Shown: positions 19,593-28,295, counted from the stretch's first letter. The stretch is DNA of 64,000 nt from Enterococcus larvae (GCF_017830045.1 NZ_JAEDXU010000005.1:220976-284975), one strand, 5' to 3'. Numbers and translations: made by a program. The notes: generated by a model not told the origin, from the sequence alone.

Positions 19593-20231
19593 CTACTTGA
19601 GAATGATTCCCAGTGTTTCGGCAATTGTCAGAGCTTGTTCTGCGTTGACGATCATTCCTCGAATCGATTCGGGAGAAAGAGCAATCGTATCAAATTGATT
19701 CTCTGAAAAATCAAGGTCCTTTAATCGGGTATTGAACCACTGACTTTGTGTAAGTTGGCAATCCTTCAGCCTCAGGTGCTGCCAATCAAGTTCAGAAAAC
19801 TCTGCTTGCCTTAAGCTGGATTCTTCAAAATCAACAACCTTCATCGTAGACATTGAAAAGGAAGCATAATCCAAAATACAGCCGCTGAATAGGCAATCCT
19901 TCAGGTAGGCTTCAGCAAAATTGCAACCAGTCAGCTTGCATTGACGAAATTCAACTTGATGAAAGCCGGCTCCGATCCATTCGGAATTGGAGAAATCACA
20001 GTTTTCAAAAACCACATTGACACATTCGAACTGACTCAGCCGACTGCCCAACATCTGCATTTTTTTGATACAGCTCTCTTTAATAAATAAATGATGACAG
20101 TCAGCTTCTTCGACAAATTCGTTTTCAATTTGCAGTGCTTCAAGCATGGCTTCATCTTCGATTACCGGCATTTCACTTGTTAGACTATTTGGCAGTATAG
20201 GCATGATTCGCTTTTTTATTTTCATATTCAT
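19593..20231 (-). CDS. Pentapeptide-repeat protein
   Basis: About 212 residues. From residue ~45 onward there are A(D/N)LXX-like repeats (CNFAEAYLKDCLFSGCILDYASF and following), which fold as a right-handed quadrilateral helix. An N-terminal MPILPNSLTSEMP segment and a C-terminal helix flank it. The ATG at 20231 follows GAAAGGAAG; a TTG five codons upstream overlaps that site. Its role is unknown; some relatives protect DNA gyrase, but nothing here proves that. Confidence 0.8.
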   Translation of the reverse strand: MNMKIKKRIMPILPNSLTSEMPVIEDEAMLEALQIENEFVEEADCHHLFIKESCIKKMQMLGSRLSQFECVNVVFENCDFSNSEWIGAGFHQVEFRQCKLTGCNFAEAYLKDCLFSGCILDYASFSMSTMKVVDFEESSLRQAEFSELDWQHLRLKDCQLTQSQWFNTRLKDLDFSENQFDTIALSPESIRGMIVNAEQALTIAETLGIILK

Positions 20232-20435
20232 TTGGCTTCCTTTCAATCCTGTTTTTCATTCTATTATACTAAAACAATCTATGACTAATCGAAATAGTTG
20301 GAGCAATTTTATGTTTCTGTGAGGAAAATGAGGATAAGGAAAGCTAGGAGTGCTGAATAATATGCACTTGTAGTGATTAATTCTGAGCAAAAAGAAGTTT
20401 TTATGACTTATTATTAAGATAGCATAAGATTTTTC

Positions 20436-20464
20436 TTGATTTTTTAATGTTATGAAGGTAAACT
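20436..20464 (+). promoter_or_regulatory. Predicted promoter of oppA
   Basis: TTGATT (20436-20441), a 17-bp spacer and TAAACT (20459-20464), each matching consensus at 4 of 6 positions. The start of transcription would fall near 20471. Other weak boxes exist in this AT-rich region. Confidence 0.45.
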
Positions 20465-20477
20465 ATATCCCATAGCA

Positions 20478-20495
20478 ATAAATAATTATTAAATT
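20478..20495. promoter_or_regulatory. Candidate TldR guide target in the oppA leader
   Basis: TAATTATTAA at 20483-20492 is identical to the first 10 nt of the guide at 28275-28284. It lies about 12-22 nt after the predicted transcription start and 53 bp before the oppA start codon. On the opposite strand the same site reads TTTAA then TAATTATT (8 guide-matching nt), so either strand could be addressed. The sequence is AT-rich and near-palindromic, so chance cannot be excluded. Confidence 0.5.
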
Positions 20496-20544
20496 CTGAG
20501 TTTTCAGAAAAATCGGAAACAGAATTTTCTAGGAGGAAAAGGGA

Positions 20545-22224
20545 ATGAAGTTAAAGAAATCATTTGCTTTAGGGGCAATCACATTACTTAGTGTGTCAGC
20601 ATTGGCAGCCTGCGGAAGCGGCGGAGGAACCGACGATTCAAAATCTACAAGTTCAGAATCCAATGGAAAAGCCAGCGGAGAACAAATCTTTCGCGTAATT
20701 GAACAACAGGAAATGCCTAGTGCCGATTTGTCAGTAGCAACAGACGTAATCAGCTTTACTGCACTGAACAATGTTTATGAAGGATTATACAGATTAGACT
20801 TGGACAACAAGGTAATCACAGCTGGTGCAGCTGAAATGGCTGAAATCAGTGAAGATGGAACAGTCTACACTGTGAAGCTGAATGAAGACTCTAAATGGAC
20901 TGATGGCGAGCCTGTAAAAGCAGAAGACTACGTTTATGGTTGGCAGCGTACAGTTGACCCTGCAACAGCATCTGAATACGGATATATGTTTGCACCGGTT
21001 AAAAATGGTGAGAAAATTGCCAATGGCGAAGCAAAACCAGAAGAATTAGGAATCAAAGCAGTTGGTGATTACGAATTAGAAATCACACTGGAACAAGCAA
21101 CTCCTTACTTTGATTACCTGTTAGCTTTCCCTTCATTCTTCCCACAAAGAAAAGACATTGTGGAACAATATGGAAAAGAATATGCAGCAACAAGCGAAAA
21201 TGCAGTATACAACGGACCGTTTGTATTAGACGGCTTCGATGGACCAGGTACAGATACTGAATGGTCATATAAGAAAAATGAAGATTACTGGGATGCTGAA
21301 ACTGTTCAGCTGGATGAAGTGAAAGTAAGTGTTGTTAAAGAAGCACCAACTTCACTGAACCTATTCCAAGACGGACAAGCGGATGACGTAATCCTAACAG
21401 GTGAATTGGCACAGCAAATGGCTGCAGATCCTGAATACGTGATTCAAAAAGAAGCATCTACACAATATTTGGAATTGAACCAAATCGAAGAAGATTCACC
21501 ATTTAGAAATGAAAACCTAAGAAAAGCGATCTCTTACGCAATCGATCGTGATGCTTTGGTAACTTCAATCCTTGGCGATGGTTCAGTAGCACCTAAAGGT
21601 CTAGTACCTGCAGATATGTCTACAAACCCTGATACAGGCGCTGACTTTGTAGAAGATGCTGGTGACGATATCAGCTCTGATGAAAAGAAAGCCGCAGAAT
21701 ATTGGGAAAAAGCGAAAAAAGAACTGAAGATCGATTCTCTGGAATTTGATATCCTTTCTTCTGATACTGATTCTTCTAAGAAAGTAACGGAGTACATTCA
21801 AGGCGCTATTCAAGAAGCATTGGATGGAGTAAAAGTAACATTGAGTCCTGTACCTTTCTCTGTACGTCTGGATCGCTCAAACAAGGGTGACTTTGATGTA
21901 GTAATGGGCGGTTGGGGTGCTGACTATGTTGACCCAAGTAGTTTCTTGGATCTATTCATTACCGGCAACTCTTATAACCGTGGACGTTACAGCAACACTG
22001 AATATGATGAGTATCTGAAATCAGCATCAACAACAAATGCTAATGATCCTGAAAAACGTTGGGATGACTTGGTAAATGCAGAGAAAATCATTACAGGTGA
22101 AATGGGTGTCATTCCTCTTTACCAAAAAGCAGAAGGTCATATGAGATCTGCTAAAGTGAAAGATGTTGGCTTCCACCCAGCTGGAGCTCAATACGATTAC
22201 AAATGGACATACATTTCAGAATAA
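20545..22224 (+). CDS. oppA: Oligopeptide-binding lipoprotein
   Basis: The extracellular substrate-binding subunit of the oligopeptide ABC transporter. Its signal peptide ends in a lipobox LAAC with lipidated C23, followed by a Gly/Ser-rich linker. The SBP_bac_5 domain fills residues about 50-555 (NVYEGLYRLD near the start, YAIDRDALV, and GGWGADYVDPSSFLD). The total of 559 is typical. AGGAGG lies 8 nt before the ATG. It is separated from oppBCDF by a hairpin and an antisense gene, so it may be expressed at a different level from them. Confidence 0.95.
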   Translation: MKLKKSFALGAITLLSVSALAACGSGGGTDDSKSTSSESNGKASGEQIFRVIEQQEMPSADLSVATDVISFTALNNVYEGLYRLDLDNKVITAGAAEMAEISEDGTVYTVKLNEDSKWTDGEPVKAEDYVYGWQRTVDPATASEYGYMFAPVKNGEKIANGEAKPEELGIKAVGDYELEITLEQATPYFDYLLAFPSFFPQRKDIVEQYGKEYAATSENAVYNGPFVLDGFDGPGTDTEWSYKKNEDYWDAETVQLDEVKVSVVKEAPTSLNLFQDGQADDVILTGELAQQMAADPEYVIQKEASTQYLELNQIEEDSPFRNENLRKAISYAIDRDALVTSILGDGSVAPKGLVPADMSTNPDTGADFVEDAGDDISSDEKKAAEYWEKAKKELKIDSLEFDILSSDTDSSKKVTEYIQGAIQEALDGVKVTLSPVPFSVRLDRSNKGDFDVVMGGWGADYVDPSSFLDLFITGNSYNRGRYSNTEYDEYLKSASTTNANDPEKRWDDLVNAEKIITGEMGVIPLYQKAEGHMRSAKVKDVGFHPAGAQYDYKWTYISE

Positions 22225-22345
22225 TCTGAAATAGCCGTCTATATAAATTCTATTAGATATGAAAGTCTATGAAAATTTATCTTTGAATGCAGTACAAACA
22301 AAGGAAATAAACATATGTCTCACGTATTGAATAGGAGTTATATAC

Positions 22346-22393
22346 AGCAAAAGGACCCTTGCCTTCTTAGGAAAAGGCAACGGTCCTCTTGCT
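22346..22393. terminator. Terminator-like hairpin after oppA
   Basis: A long interrupted stem pairs AGCAAAAGGACC...GCCTT with AAGGC...GGTCCTCTTGCT. T-rich tails are weak on both strands. It lies between oppA and the convergent DUF3899-like gene and probably works in both directions. Confidence 0.6.
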
Positions 22394-22401
22394 ATCTTTG
22401 C

Positions 22402-22752
22402 TTAGAAAAAGTAAAATAGTAAGGAAACGATAGCTGGAATCAGCAACAATCCCCCTGTTTCAAGCCAGTAAAGCCGGTGGGCGTTGCCGATTTCTGAAAA
22501 TGGTATGAATTCTTTCGGTTCATTTTTCTTTCTCCATTGAAAAGCTTTTTTCATAAAGTATTGAAAATTATCGAAGAAGCCTGAGGACATGATCCACAGT
22601 GCGATCCCGATGATGAGAAAGAAAAGTGAAACGATAAAGAAGGTATCAGATATGGATTGGACAGTAACTGATTTTTTGATTAGAAATAAATAGATAAAAA
22701 TGCCAAAACTGGAGATTATAAATGTGGCCAATGGCCATTTTAATTTTTTCAT
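22402..22752 (-). CDS. DUF3899-like small membrane protein
   Basis: 116 residues with three predicted membrane helices (about 7-25, 37-56 and 98-115). The pattern FFLIIGIALWIMSSGFFD followed by a basic loop and EIGNAHRLYWLETGG is that of DUF3899. AAGGAAAG precedes the ATG. It is antisense within the opp locus, between oppA and oppB. Function unknown. Confidence 0.75.
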   Translation of the reverse strand: MKKLKWPLATFIISSFGIFIYLFLIKKSVTVQSISDTFFIVSLFFLIIGIALWIMSSGFFDNFQYFMKKAFQWRKKNEPKEFIPFSEIGNAHRLYWLETGGLLLIPAIVSLLFYFF

Positions 22753-22763
22753 AGGTTCTTTCC

Positions 22764-22792
22764 TTGTCTATATTAGTTTTATTGTCTATACT
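22764..22792 (+). promoter_or_regulatory. Predicted promoter of oppBCDF
   Basis: TTGTCT (22764-22769), a 17-bp spacer and TATACT (22787-22792), about 48 bp before the oppB TTG start. It would give the permease/ATPase genes a promoter separate from oppA. Confidence 0.5.
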
Positions 22793-22840
22793 TTATCGAA
22801 AACAGCTGTTGAAGTCAAAAAAATTTCGGAGGTGTCATTC

Positions 22841-23782
22841 TTGAACAGTTTTGGGAAGTATTTTCTTAAACGTGTTTTCTTCATGATAATCACATTGTGG
22901 TTAATCGCAACACTTACGTTTTTCCTAATGCAATTATTACCAGGTACTCCATATACCAATCAGGAAAAACTAAGTCCAGAAACAATTGCCATGTTGAACA
23001 AGCAGTCCGGGCTGGACAAACCGGTCATCGTTCAATACGGAATCTATTTAAAAAATCTTGTAGTGGGTGATTTTGGGATTTCATTCCAATTTAAAAATCA
23101 ACCAGTAGCGAAGCTCTTGATTAATCGAATCGGTCCTTCTGTACAATTAGGTGGACAGGCGATTATATTCGGTACTTTTGTAGGTATCTTGTTAGGTATT
23201 ATCGCAGCAATGCGTCAAAATACTTGGGTGGATACATTAGCAACCTTGCTTGCAATCTTAGGAAGGTCTATTCCAAACTTTGTTTTTGCAGTACTGCTTC
23301 AATACGTTTTCGCAATGAAATTGGGCATACTGCCGATCGCAAAATGGGAAACCTTTGCTTCTACAATTTTACCAACCATCGCTTTAGCGATGAGTCCTAT
23401 GGCAGATTCGGCCAGGTTTATACGAACCGAGATGGTTGAGGTGTTACATAGTGACTATGTAGAGTTAGCGAGAGCGAAAGGATTAAGCCGCTGGCAGGTG
23501 GCATTCAGACACGGTTTAAGAAACAGCTTGATCCCGTTGATTACTTTGTTGGGACCTTTAGCTGTTGGATTGATGACAGGTTCTCTTGTTGTTGAAAATA
23601 TTTTTGCAATCCCTGGTATCGGGGAACAGTTCGTTAAATCGATCATGACGAATGATTATCCAACGATCATGGCAGTAACAATTCTTTATTCTACAATGCT
23701 GGTTATTGTTATCTTGGTTGTTGACTTGCTTTATGGATTGATCGATCCAAGAATTCGTGTATCAGGAGGTGACAACGGCTAA
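22841..23782 (+). CDS. oppB: Oligopeptide ABC transporter permease OppB
   Basis: One of two membrane channel subunits. From the TTG at 22841, 6-7 nt after GGAGGTG, the protein has 313 residues with the family's N-terminus YFLKRVFFMIITLWLIATL and LPGTPY. The EAA loop is visible as ELARAKGLSRWQVAFRHGLRNSLIPLIT. The frame stays open to 22700, but that part lies antisense to the DUF3899 gene and does not resemble OppB. It overlaps oppC by one base. Confidence 0.93.
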   Translation: MNSFGKYFLKRVFFMIITLWLIATLTFFLMQLLPGTPYTNQEKLSPETIAMLNKQSGLDKPVIVQYGIYLKNLVVGDFGISFQFKNQPVAKLLINRIGPSVQLGGQAIIFGTFVGILLGIIAAMRQNTWVDTLATLLAILGRSIPNFVFAVLLQYVFAMKLGILPIAKWETFASTILPTIALAMSPMADSARFIRTEMVEVLHSDYVELARAKGLSRWQVAFRHGLRNSLIPLITLLGPLAVGLMTGSLVVENIFAIPGIGEQFVKSIMTNDYPTIMAVTILYSTMLVIVILVVDLLYGLIDPRIRVSGGDNG

Positions 23783-24834
23783 TGGAAACAATTAATTTGA
23801 ACAAAGTACCTGATTCAGTTAAGAATATTCCTTCTGATGAGTTTCAACTTTTAGATGCTTCTACATCAAAAGAAAGAGAACGAATCGTTGCCCCGTCACT
23901 GAACTTTATTCAGGATTCATGGCGTCGTTTGAAAAAGAACAAGGCAGCAGTAATTTCACTGGCTATCTTGATTGTTGTTATCATTATCTCGATTGGTTCG
24001 ATTTGGGTATCACCCCATGATCCAACCAAGCAAAATGTTTCTTATATTAATTTACCTCCGAGAATCCCGGGGTTGGATGCAATCGACGGCTTGAACGGTA
24101 AAGCTGTAGTTGCAGGTCAAATAGTAGATAAATATGCACAGGCAAAAGTTCCGGAAGGGACAAACTTCTATTTCGGTACAGATGGATTGGGTCGTGATGT
24201 CCTGAGTCGCTTAATGATGGGGACACGTGTTTCTCTATTGATTGCCTTTATTGCAGCAATTCTTGATATTACGATTGGTGTAACCTACGGATTGATTTCA
24301 GGATTGCTTGGCGGACGTGTGGATACTGTGATGCAGCGTATTTTGGAAGTCCTTTCCGGTATCCCGAACTTAGTAGTTATGATTTTGATGCTTACTGTAT
24401 TTGATCCAGGTATCCTATCTATCGTTCTTGCGATGGTTGTAACGAACTGGATTTCGATGGCCCGGATCGTCCGAGCCCAGACCTTGAAATTGAAGGATCA
24501 GGAGTTTGTTTTAGCGGCACAAACATTGGGAGAATCCCGATTGAAAATTGCTGTGAAACATATCCTTCCTAATATTTCAAGTATAATCATTGTACAAATG
24601 ATGTTCAGTATTCCATCAGCAATCTTCTTCGAGGCTTTCTTAAGCTTCATCGGATTGGGATTAAGACCGCCGACCGCTTCTCTGGGTACGTTACTGAATG
24701 AAGGTTACAAAACATTCAGATTCCTGCCTTACCTGATGTGGATTCCGGCAGCAACATTATCTGTAATCATGATTTGTTTCAATTTACTGGCTGACGGTTT
24801 ACGTGATGCCTTAGATCCTAAGATGAAAGAGTAG
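23782..24834 (+). CDS. oppC: Oligopeptide ABC transporter permease OppC
   Basis: The second membrane subunit, 350 residues. A long cytoplasmic N-terminal region with SWRRLKKNKAAVISLAILI leads into the first helix. FGTDGLGRDVLSRLMMGTRVSL and the EAA-loop segment AAQTLGESRLKIAVKHILPN are characteristic of OppC/DppC. AGGAGGTG precedes the start within the end of oppB. Confidence 0.95.
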   Translation: METINLNKVPDSVKNIPSDEFQLLDASTSKERERIVAPSLNFIQDSWRRLKKNKAAVISLAILIVVIIISIGSIWVSPHDPTKQNVSYINLPPRIPGLDAIDGLNGKAVVAGQIVDKYAQAKVPEGTNFYFGTDGLGRDVLSRLMMGTRVSLLIAFIAAILDITIGVTYGLISGLLGGRVDTVMQRILEVLSGIPNLVVMILMLTVFDPGILSIVLAMVVTNWISMARIVRAQTLKLKDQEFVLAAQTLGESRLKIAVKHILPNISSIIIVQMMFSIPSAIFFEAFLSFIGLGLRPPTASLGTLLNEGYKTFRFLPYLMWIPAATLSVIMICFNLLADGLRDALDPKMKE

Positions 24835-24839
24835 AGTGA

Positions 24840-25904
24840 ATGACTATGGAAAAAGTATTAGAAGTAAAAGATTTGCATATATCTTTTGATACATTCGCAG
24901 GAAAAGTCAATGCCATTCGTGGTGTGAACTTTGATCTTCATAAAGGAGAAACACTGGCAATCGTTGGTGAATCTGGTAGTGGGAAATCTGTAACAACCAG
25001 AACAATCATGCGTCTATTGAGCAGTAATGCGAATATTGACAAGGGTGAGATCCTATTTAAGGGTGCTGACATCGTCAATAAAACTGAAAAAGAAATGCAA
25101 AGTATTCGAGGAAAAGAAATTGCGATGATCTTCCAGGATCCGATGACTTCATTGGACCCGACAATGCCTATTGGTAAACAGGTAGCTGAATCGTTGATCA
25201 AACATAATAAAGTCTCTAAAAGCGAAGGCTTGGCTCAAGCACTGGAATTGCTGAAGCTGGTAGGTATTCCAAACGCTGAGAAGCGCTTGAAGAACTACCC
25301 TCACCAATTTTCCGGCGGACAACGTCAGCGTATCGTTATTGCGATTGCGTTGATCTGTTATCCGGAGGTTCTGATTGCTGATGAGCCGACAACCGCATTG
25401 GACGTAACGATCCAAGCACAGATCCTTGAGTTATTGAAGGACCTGCAGCAAAAAATCAGCACATCGATCATTTTCATCACCCATGACTTGGGTGTTGTGG
25501 CAAATGTTGCCGATCGTGTGGCTGTTATGTATGGCGGACGAATCGTAGAAGTGGGTACTTCAGAAGAAATCTTCTATAACCCGCAGCATCCTTATACATG
25601 GGGCTTGCTTGGTTCTATGCCTACATTGGAGGGAACAGAAGAGAAGCTTTACGCTATTCCAGGTTCACCTCCGGATCTGTTGGACCCTCCTAAAGGAGAT
25701 GCCTTCTATCCTAGAAATGAGTTTGCATTGAAAATCGATGCAGAACAGCAGCCTCCGTATTTTGAGGTATCGCCTACTCATAGAGCGGCAACTTGGTTGT
25801 TAGCTCCACAAGCGCCGAAAGTAACTCCTCCGGCGGAAATTGAAAGACGTTGGGCTATTTATAGAGAGCGTCATAACATTTCAGAGACAGGAGGGGCAAA
25901 CTAG
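24840..25904 (+). CDS. oppD: Oligopeptide ABC transporter ATPase OppD
   Basis: A cytoplasmic ATPase subunit of 354 residues. Walker A GESGSGKS is at about 43-50, the Q-loop is in MIFQDPMTSLDP, the signature is FSGGQRQR, and Walker B is VLIADEPTTALDV with the switch histidine in FITHDLGVV. The C-terminal oligopeptide-transporter extension (GSPPDLLDPPKG...) is present. It starts 6 bp after oppC; the ribosome binding site is weak. Confidence 0.95.
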   Translation: MTMEKVLEVKDLHISFDTFAGKVNAIRGVNFDLHKGETLAIVGESGSGKSVTTRTIMRLLSSNANIDKGEILFKGADIVNKTEKEMQSIRGKEIAMIFQDPMTSLDPTMPIGKQVAESLIKHNKVSKSEGLAQALELLKLVGIPNAEKRLKNYPHQFSGGQRQRIVIAIALICYPEVLIADEPTTALDVTIQAQILELLKDLQQKISTSIIFITHDLGVVANVADRVAVMYGGRIVEVGTSEEIFYNPQHPYTWGLLGSMPTLEGTEEKLYAIPGSPPDLLDPPKGDAFYPRNEFALKIDAEQQPPYFEVSPTHRAATWLLAPQAPKVTPPAEIERRWAIYRERHNISETGGAN

Positions 25905-26863
25905 TGGATTTAGAAAAACGTAAATTACTTTTAGACGTTAAAGGATTGAAGCAGTATTTCAATGTTGGTCGTCCTGATGAAGTTAAAGCAGTAGACGATG
26001 TCAGCTTCCATATTTATGAAGGCGAAACATTTGGACTAGTTGGAGAGTCCGGTAGTGGGAAATCAACAACCGGTCGAAGCGTGATCCGCTTGTACAAGCC
26101 AACAGCTGGCGAAATCATTTTTGATGGTGAAAATATTGCAAACATCCGTTCAAAGGAAAAAATGCAGGCATTTCGTCGTGAAGTTCAGATGATTTTCCAA
26201 GATCCTTATGCGTCATTGAACCCGAGAATGAAGGTCAATGATATTATCGCTGAAGGGATCGATATCAATAAATTAGCGAAAAATGAAGCCGAACGTACTG
26301 CCAGAGTTGAAGAACTGCTGAAAGTCGTTGGTTTGGACCCAAGCCATGCGTCTCGTTACCCACATGAATTTTCAGGTGGACAGCGTCAGCGTATTGGGAT
26401 CGCTCGTGCATTAGCTGTTGATCCGAAGTTTATCATTTGTGATGAGCCGATTTCAGCACTGGATGTTTCGATTCAGGCGCAGGTGGTCAACTTGCTTCAG
26501 GATCTGCAAAAAGATGCTGGTTTGACGTATCTGTTTATCGCCCATGATTTGTCTATGGTGAAGCATATCAGTGATCGTATCGGTGTTATGCACAGTGGTA
26601 GATTACTGGAAATGGGTTCAAGTGAGGATATCTATAACTTTGGTGTTCATCCTTATACAGAAAGCCTGCTTTCAGCAATTCCATTGCCTGATCCAGACTA
26701 TGAGCGTACTCGTAAGCGGATCATCTACAAGCCTCAGCCAGAAGATGGCAAAGAGCGTAAGCTGAGAGAAGTTGCGCCGGAGCATTATGTATTTTGTGCT
26801 GAAGATGAAGTAACGATGTACCGTGAAAAAATCGAAGACAAAAAAGCAAAAGCACGTCATTAA
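25904..26863 (+). CDS. oppF: Oligopeptide ABC transporter ATPase OppF
   Basis: The partner ATPase, 319 residues, with GESGSGKS, MIFQDPYASLNPRMKV, FSGGQRQR and IICDEPISALDVS. The C-terminal tail ends KLREVAPEHYVFC, the usual OppF-type tail. A GTG start follows GGAGGGGCAAACTA and overlaps the end of oppD by one base. A strong terminator and then a tldR-like gene follow, an association known from enterococci. Confidence 0.95.
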   Translation: MDLEKRKLLLDVKGLKQYFNVGRPDEVKAVDDVSFHIYEGETFGLVGESGSGKSTTGRSVIRLYKPTAGEIIFDGENIANIRSKEKMQAFRREVQMIFQDPYASLNPRMKVNDIIAEGIDINKLAKNEAERTARVEELLKVVGLDPSHASRYPHEFSGGQRQRIGIARALAVDPKFIICDEPISALDVSIQAQVVNLLQDLQKDAGLTYLFIAHDLSMVKHISDRIGVMHSGRLLEMGSSEDIYNFGVHPYTESLLSAIPLPDPDYERTRKRIIYKPQPEDGKERKLREVAPEHYVFCAEDEVTMYREKIEDKKAKARH

Positions 26864-26910
26864 TAAGCGAAAGCTTTTGATTTCTGAGTGCAGCAGTGCT
26901 CAGTAGAAAA

Positions 26911-26950
26911 TACTATAAAAGCTGAACAAATCTGTTCAGCTTTTATAGTA
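26911..26950. terminator. Terminator between oppF and the TnpB-like gene
   Basis: An 18-bp perfect stem pairs 26911-26928 (TACTATAAAAGCTGAACA) with 26933-26950, with a 4-nt loop. The U-tract is formed by the stem's own TTTT and a following CTCTT, so it may act in either direction. It isolates the next gene from opp transcription. Confidence 0.75.
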
Positions 26951-27069
26951 CTCTTGGTAAGTAAGAGAAAAAGGAAAGGTCTGGTCTGTCAGAGGAAGAA
27001 GACTTGCCGATTGAAGCTCCTTCAGTTCAAGAATCTTCCCGCGGCCATTCTTGCAGGGTGGTGTTATTG

Positions 27070-28173
27070 GTGAAAGTATTGAAAGCCTGCAAATACAGAC
27101 TCTATCCAACTTCTTCTCAGATTGAATTTTTTGAAAAAACATTTTCCAGTGTGCACTTGGTTCATAATCTTCTATTACAGGATCGAATTGCTCTGTATAA
27201 AGAAGCAAAGAAGAACCCCCAAAGGAAGAACAGCCTGCCAACTCCGGCAAAGTATAAAAGGGAATATCCTTTGCTTAAAGAGGTGGACAGTCTGGCACTG
27301 GCAAATGCACAGGTTCATTTAGAACGGGCACTAAAACGTTTCTATAGTGGAAAGGATGTTGGCTTTCCCAAAATGAAGTCAAAGAAAAATCCGGTTACTT
27401 CCTATACAACCAACAATCAAAAGGGAACGATAAAAATTGTCGGTTTAAATTGTTTGAAAATTCCAAAATTAAAAACGTTGATTAAATTAAAGGTGCATCG
27501 TGAACCAAAAGGGAAAATCAAATCAGCTACGATTTCAAGATCTTCAACAGGCAAGTATTTTGTATCGATCCTTTGTGAAGAGACTATTCAGTGCCGTAAA
27601 AAAACAAATAGGGCTGTCGGAATCACTCTGGGTTGTTCAGAATTAGCCATTTTATCTAATGGTCAAAGAATCGATAATGATCAACTGACGAAAGAAATCG
27701 AGGGAAGAATTCAACGGGAAGAAAAAAAGCTGGCTCGAAAAAAACAATTGGCCAGTGAAAAAGGTCTGGATCTGCTGGAACAGAAGAACTATCAAAAACA
27801 AAAAATGAAGGTTGCCAGATTAAGAGAACGATTATTGAATCAGCGTCATGATTTTTTAAATAAGGTGACAACAAATCTGGTAAATGAATATGATTTGATC
27901 TGTATCGAGGATGCACATAAAAAAGAATTCAATCGAAACTGTAAATTGAATAAACGGGTTTCTGATGTTTCATGGTCTCTATTTGTTTCCAAGCTGGAGT
28001 ATAAGGCTATGTGGCACGATAAGCAGCTAATCAAGCTCAAACGAAGCTGCACTGAAGAACCATGTGCTAAACCTTTAACAGAACTGCTGTTGGATATCGA
28101 TAGCGAGAACGGCAAGCACGACAAAGAAATTGCTTCGAGTATTCAACTGTTGTTTCAAGGATTAAATCAGTAA
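27070..28173 (+). CDS. tldR: TnpB-like nuclease-dead repressor (TldR type), RNA-guided
   Basis: 367 residues with the TnpB/IS605 OrfB layout: an opening KACKYRLYPTSSQIEFF, a helical REC region and a RuvC-like domain. The first RuvC aspartate (normally GIDLG) is replaced by threonine in VGITLG (T186). The second acid is kept (E280 in ICIEDAHKK). At the third site the usual HDRD-NAA segment reads HDKEIASS (E353). The zinc finger between is reduced to one C-x4-C. The protein should bind guide RNA and DNA but not cut. I chose GTG 27070 after AGGGTGG because TnpB proteins begin here. It lies behind oppF and is followed by a guide-RNA locus. An inactivated transposon relic is the alternative, but the intact frame and conserved RNA argue for a domesticated repressor of opp. 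Confidence 0.85.
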   Translation: MKVLKACKYRLYPTSSQIEFFEKTFSSVHLVHNLLLQDRIALYKEAKKNPQRKNSLPTPAKYKREYPLLKEVDSLALANAQVHLERALKRFYSGKDVGFPKMKSKKNPVTSYTTNNQKGTIKIVGLNCLKIPKLKTLIKLKVHREPKGKIKSATISRSSTGKYFVSILCEETIQCRKKTNRAVGITLGCSELAILSNGQRIDNDQLTKEIEGRIQREEKKLARKKQLASEKGLDLLEQKNYQKQKMKVARLRERLLNQRHDFLNKVTTNLVNEYDLICIEDAHKKEFNRNCKLNKRVSDVSWSLFVSKLEYKAMWHDKQLIKLKRSCTEEPCAKPLTELLLDIDSENGKHDKEIASSIQLLFQGLNQ

Positions 28174-28179
28174 GTGTGA

Positions 28180-28295
28180 AAAACTGTAGGGACTACAGGG
28201 CTAGCTTAGGGTATATAAGATAATCGATTATCTGTTTCTAAGAAGCCCTTTAAGGGATTTAAAGGGCAGTTCACTAATTATTAATAAAAGAATAT
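28180..28295 (+). ncRNA. Guide RNA (omega-RNA-like) of the TldR
   Basis: Directly after the tldR stop there are three folds. The first is CTGTAG-GGA-CTACAG (about 28190). The second is a long branched stem joining GGGCT...CTTAG to CTAAG...AGCCC around an AGATAATCGATTATCT hairpin. The third is a terminal hairpin GCCCTTTAA-GGGAT-TTAAAGGGC. It ends AGTTCAC at 28274, the usual form of an IS605 right-end/scaffold junction. The next ~21 nt, starting TAATTATTAATAAAAG, occupy the guide position. A terminator then begins at once. Exact RNA ends and the scaffold/guide border are inferred. Confidence 0.75.

Noticed and set aside
27004..28295. Intact IS200/IS605 insertion sequence
   Set aside because: No TnpA transposase gene and no left end were found, and the TnpB catalytic site is lost; a domesticated gene is the better reading.
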